Below are positions 33,861 to 41,550 of a DNA stretch of 44,736 bases, piece after piece. Positions within the stretch are counted from its first letter, which is position 1. Each line of letters starts with the position of its first letter. This DNA comes from Parcubacteria group bacterium Athens0714_16 (lineage in GTDB: Bacteria > Patescibacteriota > Minisyncoccia > Phycocordibacterales > 21-14-all-36-13), in assembly GCA_007376805.1 (NCBI GenBank), contig VMGX01000002.1, positions 1 to 44,736 on the forward strand. The letters run 5' to 3'. A program made the position numbers and the translations under genes. Under the pieces are notes generated by a model. That model was given only the letters and a program-made list of their open reading frames with translations, did not search any database and had not been told where the DNA came from.

Positions 33861-35435
33861 TTAGTTACATCCACAGGTGCCAAACCTGACATGCCAATGG
33901 TTAGGGTTTGTTTCAAAACGAAACATTGCATATGGCGAATTTAAACAAAATTTAACCATATTACCGGGGTTGAATTCTTTTCCAAGTCCCAGATTTTGCC
34001 AATACTCCAAGTTCGTTAGTTTCTTCGTCGGGTCAAGTGTTTTTTCATCTTTTATATCTTTTATTTTTCCATCCGCTCCTTTACTACAAATTTTGTCAGT
34101 GTGTTTAAGTATGTATTGGGTAAATATTGTTTTTGTGTCACCAGATGATATATCAATATCCCTACCTTTACTTGTGTTTCCTGTGGTTGTTGGTATGTGC
34201 TCTGTTGTTTCCATATTTTTCATCACATCTAAAAACCTATCTCCGTGAAACCACCACTCCGTCCCTCCGGTTAATGTTATAGGACAATCTGTTGCTGGTG
34301 GGTTAATGTTGACTGGGTTTTTTACCCAAGCATCACAAGATTTTTTTAGAGTGTTTATTGCGCTGATAACCGTGTAGTCTAAACCACCAACATTTGTACA
34401 TCCACCGGCTGGGCTACCTTCACATTTGCCGTTTTCTATTTTTGGACACCCCTGCCCAACATATCTGCACCCCAAACTATTTATGGGCACTGAAATTTTA
34501 TTTCTCAAGTCGTTTGTTTTTTCATCTAAGAGTGCCTTATTTAAAACATAGTCATTACTTCCCCAGTCAACCAAAAAACATTCCCCATTTGCTTTTTCTT
34601 CAAGTCCGGCTGTTCCAAATTTATCTTTTGCGGTGTTACATTCTTGGGCAGTTTTGTAAGGACCCATCTTTTTTTTCCCCCGCGGGGTGGATATATTTTT
34701 TTCTGAATTATACGAATAAAGGTAAACATTAAAATACAAACCAGGACCGGGGAGTATTGTAAAATCTCCACTCTCCTCTCTGATTCCCGTATCAAAAAAT
34801 TTATCCTTTGGTTCTATTAAAACCTCATCACCTACTCCTATTCCTGTCGCTCCTCCTGTTCCACCAGTTGGTGGGGTTTTTGCAATTTTTAAACAATAAC
34901 GACCACCACTTCCAGGAACAGAAGTTGAGTTACATTCCGTTTTAGAGACACACGATTCTTCCGTTGCGTATGGACCATAGTAGGGGCCACCCTCTACAAG
35001 TTGGCAAAAATATCCCCCGACGATGGGAGCTTCAGTATCGATTATGCTAACTTTTTTCATATCCAAATTAAAACTAACAGTCGCTGGATTTATTGTATTT
35101 AAAAATAACCAAGATCCAAATGTAAGAAGTAACCCAAAAAGAGCTGCGTTGATTTTTTTTATGGCGTCCTCCTTTTTTCCAACAGCTTCTGATGTCATCC
35201 ACTCAAGCCCTGCCATTATAAAAGAAAGTACTGCTAAAATAATTGCCACACCGATTACAATTTTATATAAACCGGTAATATATCCCCCAAGACTTGTTAC
35301 GGACTGCTCATTATTAACTGTCACGGTTGTCCCTGGCAGTGGAGAAAGTGGTTGATATGAAATTGCAGCAAAAGCAGAATCAAAGTTTAATAGAAAAACA
35401 AAAATTGTTGATATTATTGGTATTATTTTTTTCAT
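33861..35435 (-). CDS. Pilin-like two-TM module fused to a large extracellular domain
   Basis: Signal peptide MKKIIPIISTIFVFLLNFDSAFA; LYKIVIGVAIILAVLSFIMAGLEWMTSEAVGKKEDAIKKINAALFGLLLTFGSWLFLNTINP; Cys-rich repeats; C-terminal SKGRDIDI/HWHVRF. Confidence 0.7.
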   Translation of the reverse strand: MKKIIPIISTIFVFLLNFDSAFAAISYQPLSPLPGTTVTVNNEQSVTSLGGYITGLYKIVIGVAIILAVLSFIMAGLEWMTSEAVGKKEDAIKKINAALFGLLLTFGSWLFLNTINPATVSFNLDMKKVSIIDTEAPIVGGYFCQLVEGGPYYGPYATEESCVSKTECNSTSVPGSGGRYCLKIAKTPPTGGTGGATGIGVGDEVLIEPKDKFFDTGIREESGDFTILPGPGLYFNVYLYSYNSEKNISTPRGKKKMGPYKTAQECNTAKDKFGTAGLEEKANGECFLVDWGSNDYVLNKALLDEKTNDLRNKISVPINSLGCRYVGQGCPKIENGKCEGSPAGGCTNVGGLDYTVISAINTLKKSCDAWVKNPVNINPPATDCPITLTGGTEWWFHGDRFLDVMKNMETTEHIPTTTGNTSKGRDIDISSGDTKTIFTQYILKHTDKICSKGADGKIKDIKDEKTLDPTKKLTNLEYWQNLGLGKEFNPGNMVKFCLNSPYAMFRFETNPNHWHVRFGTCGCN

Positions 35436-35608
35436 CCTGTGGTGAAATTTCAAATTGTTTTCTTGTCCCGTAGTGAGCTTTGCTCCACTACTTGGATTAT
35501 TAATTTTCAAAAACAATTTAGAACTCTATTATTAAATTAATTTACATAATTATTTTAAGATTTATCCCCAAGAAAAACAAATTAATAATTTGAAATTTTA
35601 CTAGGGGA
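35435..35608. mobile_element. MITE-like element copy 4, abutting the start codon of the pilin-like gene
   Basis: TCCTGTGGTGAAATTTCAAAT...ATTTGAAATTTTACTAGGGGA; TTCA at 35431-35434 and 35609-35612. Confidence 0.7.
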
Positions 35609-35622
35609 TTCATGTTTTTAAA

Positions 35623-36630
35623 CTACTCTCCTATAAAATTTAAAGAAAAACTACTACTTCCTCTTTGAAAAGCACTAAAAACTCCGGTCATTTTAAGCTC
35701 TATTTTAGAAGTTCCTGATACCGTTGGTTTTGTAAAGGTCACAGAGGAGTCTTCCGTATTTAAAGCCTTCCCGTTCATTTTCCAATAATAACTCGCATTT
35801 TTTCTATCTGTTAATGTCGAAAAGAAAAAAGGATATGCACTGAATCCCATCTCGTCTCCATTCATATTAATTGTGCCAAAAACAGCTTCATTGAATAAAA
35901 CACCAAGAAGAGGATCGTTTTTGTATACTATTGGTTTTGTATCCGCATTTGTCATTGTTAATGAATTGCTGGCCACGGAAGCATTATCAATAGAAGAAAC
36001 CTCAACTTCCATTGTTTCCAAAACGGGAACGACGTCGTTTCTAAATGTAAAAATATTTTTTCCAAAACCCGACGCTTCGGTTCTCAGTTCTCCTTTTGTC
36101 TTCCATTTATAAACCAAACTTTCCGCGGATAATTTGTTTCCATTTTTATCAAACATAGAAGGAATAGCCACTATTTTTACCAAGGATTCTTGTGTATCAA
36201 GCGCCTTTCCTTTATAAAACGGTGGCGTGTATGTGTATGCTTCCCATAACATATCAACATCTGAAGGTGTAATCATGAGATCTTTATATATAATCTTTCC
36301 GTCAAGTGTTCTAATAACAATTCCTATTTTGTTTAAACTTCCTACCTCGCCCGTTTTAAATCTTAGATTTTGTGCGCCGATTCCTTTTAGTGCAATTTTT
36401 CCATCTAAACTCCACGTGACTTCTGCTTTGCTCATATCAACAAACGGGCTACTTATTGTCAGAAGAACATCTTCATAGGACCCCGGGTTTTTGGGAGTAG
36501 TTCCTATTGTTGTTTTTATTTCGGCCAACGAAAATTCAACAGCTGAAACAGTTGTTGGTAAAAAAATAGACAAAAGAGCAAAAAAACATGCCATCACGAT
36601 ATATATATTTTTTTCTCTTTTTGAAAACAT
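35623..36630 (-). CDS. Secreted hypothetical protein with Ig-like domains
   Basis: Signal peptide IYIVMACFFALLSIFLPTTVSA; beta-rich repeats (VTWSLDGK, YKWKTKG, YYWKMNGK). Confidence 0.65.
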   Translation of the reverse strand: MFSKREKNIYIVMACFFALLSIFLPTTVSAVEFSLAEIKTTIGTTPKNPGSYEDVLLTISSPFVDMSKAEVTWSLDGKIALKGIGAQNLRFKTGEVGSLNKIGIVIRTLDGKIIYKDLMITPSDVDMLWEAYTYTPPFYKGKALDTQESLVKIVAIPSMFDKNGNKLSAESLVYKWKTKGELRTEASGFGKNIFTFRNDVVPVLETMEVEVSSIDNASVASNSLTMTNADTKPIVYKNDPLLGVLFNEAVFGTINMNGDEMGFSAYPFFFSTLTDRKNASYYWKMNGKALNTEDSSVTFTKPTVSGTSKIELKMTGVFSAFQRGSSSFSLNFIGE

Positions 36631-36662
36631 AATGTTTATATTCTAACATTTTTAATGTCGAA

Positions 36663-38486
36663 CTACATACTCTGTGACGCCAATTCCTCTTTTGCCTTTC
36701 TTATGGCCAAAATTTGTGACGGGTCCGATGTTATTATTTGATCTTCGGTATAGGAGGCGATTACTTTTATTGCAACGTGCTTTAGTCCAGCGAAAAATAT
36801 TCCTTCCCCAACGTCCGATTCCAGCAAGAGATATTTTTCTTCATCTGTTAGATTGAATGTTTTTTGTAGGGCATCAATTGCCGTTGGCGATTGTTTTAAT
36901 AACAATTGGATAGATGAGTTTGTGATTATTGGTAAACCATAGGGTGATTTTAAGAAGTCGCCGACATCTTGGGTTATTGTTGCAAGCCCCAAATAATATT
37001 TTCTTCCCCTCTTGGCCATGCTAAATAAGAATGAACCAGTGTCTTCTGATTGCATCATCCACCACGCCTCATCAATCACAAGCAATCTTTTTTTCAATTC
37101 CCCCCTTCTTACAGAGTTCCAGACATAATGCATAACCAAGTGCATTGCTACAGATTTTAATTCGTCTTCCATATCGCGAACTGAAAATACAACAAATTTT
37201 TTATTTATATCTATATTTGTTTGTTTGTTTATAAAACCAGCCCAAGTGCCTTTTGTATATTTTGATAATCTATTCAAGAGCGACTCACTTCCCTCTATGC
37301 CCGCGAGAACTAATTCAAAATCGGAAAGAATTGGTGGCGTTGCACGAGCAAAATTAGAATCGGGTGTTATATCTTTCAGCGCATATGTTTCGGTTATTGC
37401 TTTGTCTATCAACGAATCTTCCTCTGGGGTTAATCCACCCAACATAATTCTGAAAAGTCCTACAAGATTTACTATCTGTGACCTTAAAACATCTGCTGGT
37501 GATTCATCTTCTCTTGGTGCGGGTAGATCAAATGGGTTTATGTTATTTTCTGAGGTTAGAGATATATTGAAATACCTTCCGTTTGTTGCCTCGGCAAGAT
37601 ATTTGTATTCGCTTTCTGGGTCTATAACAATTACATCTGCATCAAACATTAATGATCTCAAAATTTCAAGTTTTGTAGCATAGGATTTTCCTGCACCTGC
37701 CTTTGCAAATATAACAGAGTTGTAGTTTTCCATAGAAAACCTGTCGAACAAAACTAAACTAGAATTGTGTCTATTTACCCCATACAAAATTCCCCTGTCT
37801 GAAGTCAGGTCAAAAGAAACAAACGGAAACATAGTTGAAAGAGGAGATGAATTTAATTTTGAACGAACCTCCAGGAGGTCGCTTGATATCGGTAGTGTGC
37901 TAATGAACCCTTCTTTCTGTTGAAACAAAGATGGTTTCAGATATATTAATCTTGATTCAAGCGTTGATTTTATTTCTGATTCTATTTTGTCTAGTTCATC
38001 GGAAGTTTTTCCATAAACCGTAATGTATAATGCAACATCAAAAAGTTTTTCTCTTGCCTGTAACAAACTGTCTCGTAGTGTTTCTAGGTCTTGATATGCC
38101 GTATCGAGTTTTGGATCTCTAACCAGCCCTTTATCACTTCTTATATTTATTTGACTCTCTACTTCGGCGACCCTTTTTTGAAATTGTTTTAGCACCTTTG
38201 AAGTATCGATTGGATGTATAAAAACAGAAATATCAAACATTCTGTCCAGATTAACAATTGTAGAAAACCAATTATCTGAAAGAAATCTCGGATACGAGAT
38301 TACGAAAAATGTACGAGTCAAACGATCACCAAGGTATATTTCTTTTGATGTTATTTTAAGTGCGGATGGAGAAATTATATCCTGCATTTCCAAAACACTC
38401 GCGTCATAGATCTGTTTTGGTAATATCGGTGTAATTTCTACACCATTTGTACTCTTATTCTTTTTGAAAATGTCTAGTATGCTCAT
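36663..38486 (-). CDS. virB4: VirB4/TraC-like conjugation ATPase (C-terminal part of the split pair)
   Basis: SVIFAKAGAGKSYATKLEILRSLMFDADVIVIDPESEYKYLAEATNGRYFNIS; RLLVIDEAWWMMQSEDTGSFLFSMAKRGRKYYLGLATITQDV. Confidence 0.92.
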   Translation of the reverse strand: MSILDIFKKNKSTNGVEITPILPKQIYDASVLEMQDIISPSALKITSKEIYLGDRLTRTFFVISYPRFLSDNWFSTIVNLDRMFDISVFIHPIDTSKVLKQFQKRVAEVESQINIRSDKGLVRDPKLDTAYQDLETLRDSLLQAREKLFDVALYITVYGKTSDELDKIESEIKSTLESRLIYLKPSLFQQKEGFISTLPISSDLLEVRSKLNSSPLSTMFPFVSFDLTSDRGILYGVNRHNSSLVLFDRFSMENYNSVIFAKAGAGKSYATKLEILRSLMFDADVIVIDPESEYKYLAEATNGRYFNISLTSENNINPFDLPAPREDESPADVLRSQIVNLVGLFRIMLGGLTPEEDSLIDKAITETYALKDITPDSNFARATPPILSDFELVLAGIEGSESLLNRLSKYTKGTWAGFINKQTNIDINKKFVVFSVRDMEDELKSVAMHLVMHYVWNSVRRGELKKRLLVIDEAWWMMQSEDTGSFLFSMAKRGRKYYLGLATITQDVGDFLKSPYGLPIITNSSIQLLLKQSPTAIDALQKTFNLTDEEKYLLLESDVGEGIFFAGLKHVAIKVIASYTEDQIITSDPSQILAIRKAKEELASQSM

Positions 38487-38501
38487 AGTAATTTTATTTA
38501 A

Positions 38502-38945
38502 TGTAAAATGTAAATCTCAAAATGTAAAATGACAGTTAAAAGTGTCAAAATCATTGTCTCTTACCTTTTAGTGTAATAATACCAGAGGCAATGATATTTG
38601 ATATTTCCGTTAATTCTTTTAATAATTTTTCTATATTTTCTTTGTTTCCTTTATTTGTGTCTTTTAATAAAGATAACCAAACTTTTGACTCGTTTGATGA
38701 TTTTAAAGAATGTGTAAAGAAGTTTATAAAATCTTTCTTCGAACTGGCTGAATTTGCTTCGATATAATTTGCTAACACACTCGTTCCACTTCTCAACAGT
38801 TGTTTCCCCATAACATTGCAAACAGAATCTTTGGGCAAAGAATCAATAAATCTTATTAAATTCAACACCCACACATATAATCTTTTTTTAAATTCATTTT
38901 TAAACTTTGCATTGTCACTTTTCATTTTGATATTTACATTTTGCA
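38502..38945 (-). mobile_element. TIR-bounded four-helix-bundle element A
   Basis: Left TIR 38502-38533 TGTAAAATGTAAATCTCAAAATGTAAAATGAC versus right TIR (RC of 38914-38945) TGCAAAATGTAAATATCAAAATGAAAAGTGAC. Confidence 0.75.
38551..38925 (-). CDS. Four helix bundle protein (23S rRNA-IVP/S23-like)
   Basis: MKSDNAKFKNEFKKRLYVWVLNLIRFIDSLPKD...GKQLLRSGTSVLANYIEANSASSKKDFINFFTHSLKSSNESKVWLSLL; the track start at 38946 is a TTG, so the internal ATG is preferred. Confidence 0.9.
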   Translation of the reverse strand: MKSDNAKFKNEFKKRLYVWVLNLIRFIDSLPKDSVCNVMGKQLLRSGTSVLANYIEANSASSKKDFINFFTHSLKSSNESKVWLSLLKDTNKGNKENIEKLLKELTEISNIIASGIITLKGKRQ

Positions 38946-38948
38946 ATT

Positions 38949-38996
38949 TTGAAAAGCCAATGAAAATTGACTAGTCAATTTTCATTGGCTTTTCAA
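38949..38996. repeat. 48-bp perfect palindrome centred on the stop codon of the TraC N-terminal gene
   Basis: TTGAAAAGCCAATGAAAATTGACTAGTCAATTTTCATTGGCTTTTCAA. Confidence 0.95.
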
Positions 38997-39600
38997 GATC
39001 TCCTGGATTAAAAATTTTATAAAACAACTCAATTAATTCTTCGGTCCCCAAACGAACCACACGCACACCCGTTCTCACTAGCCCCTGCTCAACCATGGCT
39101 ATTCTTTGTTCAAGCTGTGTCTGGTTCTCTTCGAAAGAATTTTTTATTTCCAACGTTTCTTCTTTTTTCCCAAAGAATCCGGACATTTTTTTTGTAGTGT
39201 CTAGAATTGGCGGTGTGTAAGGGACAACAACAAAGAAATTTTTTGTCATTATATTTTCATTTTTTGTGAAATTTTTTATAAATTCAACATATTCTCTCAC
39301 CTGAACTTTCATCAAATCATTTATTTGTTTTTCGTATCTATCTTCGAGTACTGCTATGTATGGCCTAATGTCCAGCTCTCTTGATTCAATAAAAAACTGG
39401 AGAGAAAAATCGAGAGAATTCAAAAAGTCTTGAAATTGAGAAGTTATTGCTATTTGTTCGTCCACTGATTTCAGCGCGAAGTTCAAAGAAGATGCCATCA
39501 AAATTGCTCTGACAGATCCGTCTTTTAAAACAACGGTTTCGTTTCGTATTTCTTTTATTGGTACGAAATCTTGTGATGCTTTTGTTGTTTGTTTGTCCAT
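38971..39600 (-). CDS. VirB4/TraC N-terminal-like protein (split pair)
   Basis: IRNETVVLKDGSVRAILMASSLNFALKSVDEQIAITSQFQDFLNSLDFSLQFFIESRELD; upstream of the ATPase. Confidence 0.8.
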   Translation of the reverse strand: MDKQTTKASQDFVPIKEIRNETVVLKDGSVRAILMASSLNFALKSVDEQIAITSQFQDFLNSLDFSLQFFIESRELDIRPYIAVLEDRYEKQINDLMKVQVREYVEFIKNFTKNENIMTKNFFVVVPYTPPILDTTKKMSGFFGKKEETLEIKNSFEENQTQLEQRIAMVEQGLVRTGVRVVRLGTEELIELFYKIFNPGDLEKPMKID

Positions 39601-39658
39601 GATAATTGTTTTCTGTTTTTTGTTCTGTATTTTTGTTACTTGTTTTTGTAATTTTTAA

Positions 39659-39782
39659 TGTAAAATGCAAATCTCAAAATGAAAAGTGACAATGTAAAGT
39701 TATAAAATTAGGGTTATTTTGAGTTTTATTTGATTTTGACATTTTTAACTGTCATTTTACATTTTGATTTTTTAACTTTTCA
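39659..39782 (+). repeat. ORF-less deletion derivative of element A (A')
   Basis: TGTAAAATGCAAATCTCAAAATGAAAAGTGACAATGTAAAGTTATAAAAT ... TGATTTTGACATTTTTAACTGTCATTTTACATTTTGA. Confidence 0.75.
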
Positions 39783-40227
39783 TTTTTGAAGAATCTTTAG
39801 AGTTAGAATATATACTATCTTTTATTCCTAAACTCCATGCCAGCTCTTTTAACTTACTATCCGAAAGTTTTGGTATGTATTGTTCCCCTGTTTGTGTGGG
39901 AGCCCCAGCTGTGTTCCTTCCACTCCCCGGGGCTTCCTTTTTTATGTTGTCTCTTTTTTTCCAAATATATAATTTAGAACTTGTAAAATATTTTAAAGCC
40001 GAACCCAACATGAATATAAAAGGTTTCTCATTTACTTTATAAAAAGCCAGAGCGAGGGCCAATATCGCAACTGGAGCAATAATAATTATTGCCACAAACA
40101 GCGGAAGAATCGAATACAGCGCAAAAGACAACCCAGCTCCGCCGGCTAAATAGACAAATTGTTTGAACGTAAGTGGTCCAAATATTTTATCTTCCACATC
40201 AATAAATTGTGGTACTTGGTATTTCAT
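39772..40227 (-). CDS. PrgI family T4SS-associated membrane protein
   Basis: MKYQVPQFIDVEDKIFGPLTFKQFVYLAGGAGLSFALYSILPLFVAI. Confidence 0.88.
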   Translation of the reverse strand: MKYQVPQFIDVEDKIFGPLTFKQFVYLAGGAGLSFALYSILPLFVAIIIIAPVAILALALAFYKVNEKPFIFMLGSALKYFTSSKLYIWKKRDNIKKEAPGSGRNTAGAPTQTGEQYIPKLSDSKLKELAWSLGIKDSIYSNSKDSSKMKS

Positions 40228-40237
40228 GGTATTAATT

Positions 40238-40680
40238 CAAAACTCAAATCTAAAAACTCAAAACCACATCTCAAAACCTTAAACTATCTTTTATTTCTCA
40301 TTGTTAAGAGACTTGCTCCTAACATTTTTGATAATCCTTCTGATTCGTTCAACAGTTGTTTCAAATACTCTTTGTCTGTGTTCGTGGTATCTCTTAATAA
40401 ACAAATCCAATATTTTGTTTCGTTTGCTGATTTTAGTGCTATATCATAAAATCTTGCGAAATCCTTTTTTGAGCTTGCCGATTTTGCCTCCATAATGTTA
40501 GCTCCTATGCTTGTTGCGCTTCTTAATAATTGATCGGAGATAACCCAGTATAATCTGCTATTTGGCAATCTCTCTAAAAATTTTATTATGTATACCGAAT
40601 ATTTATAACTTCTGTATCTTAAATCAGTTCTGGTATTTTCGTTGTGGTTTTGAGTTTTGCGTTTTAACATTTGAGTTTAT
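40238..40680 (-). mobile_element. TIR-bounded four-helix-bundle element B
   Basis: Left AAACTCAAATCTAAAAACTCAAAACCACATCTC versus right (RC) AAACTCAAATGTTAAAACGCAAAACTCAAAACCACAACG. Confidence 0.7.
40284..40670 (-). CDS. Four helix bundle protein (23S rRNA-IVP/S23-like)
   Basis: YRSYKYSVYIIKFLERLPNSRLYWVISDQLLRSATSIGANIMEAKSASSKKDFARFYDIALKSANETKYWICLLRD. Confidence 0.92.
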   Translation of the reverse strand: MLKRKTQNHNENTRTDLRYRSYKYSVYIIKFLERLPNSRLYWVISDQLLRSATSIGANIMEAKSASSKKDFARFYDIALKSANETKYWICLLRDTTNTDKEYLKQLLNESEGLSKMLGASLLTMRNKR

Positions 40681-40734
40681 CTGATCAATCACGTACATTT
40701 TTTGTTTGCAATCTTTAATCTAAAAAATATTTTC

Positions 40735-41550
40735 TCATTCTACGGATTCCCTATATGGATCAATGTGTTTTATTTTATTTTCAATCAAAGTCGATATGTT
40801 ATCTTTTGTTGTTGTCTCCTGTCTTGGTAAATTGACAATATTTTCTACTTTGTTTTTGAAAATAATGTCTTCTTCCATAAGTTTTTGTCCCAATTCCTCC
40901 GGCGACATTTTTTTCTCAATCTTTTCGGGCTCTGTTTTTAAAACAACAGGCGCACTTATTTCTATTGCGGGTTCTGTTTTTATAATGTTTATGGGCACCG
41001 CAATAGGAATTTCTTTTTTTATCGAACCGTCTTCATTTGTTATAATGTCGGCATTCACGGCTTTAGCTGGATTTGTTGTTGAATCTAATCTGCGTACATC
41101 TGCGATTGTGTCATCTGCGTGTATCTGCGGTTTTTTATCTGCATTAATCTGCGATGCTGTGGCATAATCGTCTGCAATTTCTTGGTCTTTATAAATCCTC
41201 ATCAGCGACTCTTTTATTGGTTCAAAAATTTCTTTATCAACATCTCTTGCCAAAGCGATTATTTTTTCTTGCGGAAGTTTCAATTTATTTTTTAATCCGT
41301 CAACAAAATCATTTGGGTGTTCTATTCCCAACATAACCATAGTCGCTTCATCTGAAATTATTCCTGCCTCATCTATATGCAAACCATTTCTTTTTGCTAT
41401 TTCCTGAATTTTTTCAGCGACAGCAACAGACGAAATGGCCTCCTGCACATTTTTAGGCAGTGCCTCGTAAAGTTTTTCCAAAGGATTTTTTTCTTGGTTT
41501 TCTTGCATGCGTTTATTTTTTAACTTTTTAGTCTTTCTTTTTTGCTTCAC
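40735..41550 (-). CDS. Hypothetical protein in the T4SS-like operon
   Basis: ORF track; soluble, charged; overlaps the start region of the operon neighbour. Confidence 0.6.
   Translation of the reverse strand: MKQKRKTKKLKNKRMQENQEKNPLEKLYEALPKNVQEAISSVAVAEKIQEIAKRNGLHIDEAGIISDEATMVMLGIEHPNDFVDGLKNKLKLPQEKIIALARDVDKEIFEPIKESLMRIYKDQEIADDYATASQINADKKPQIHADDTIADVRRLDSTTNPAKAVNADIITNEDGSIKKEIPIAVPINIIKTEPAIEISAPVVLKTEPEKIEKKMSPEELGQKLMEEDIIFKNKVENIVNLPRQETTTKDNISTLIENKIKHIDPYRESVE

Noticed and set aside
36663-39600. VirB4 as a pseudogene split by the four-helix element
   Set aside because: Both halves have intact starts and stops and the element lies between them; a two-gene VirB4/TraC arrangement is a plausible native organisation, so disruption is not demonstrated.
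39386-39670. 94-aa alternate-frame ORF overlapping the TraC N-terminal gene
   Set aside because: Frame-shadow, Asn/Thr/Lys-rich low-complexity translation of the A-rich leader.
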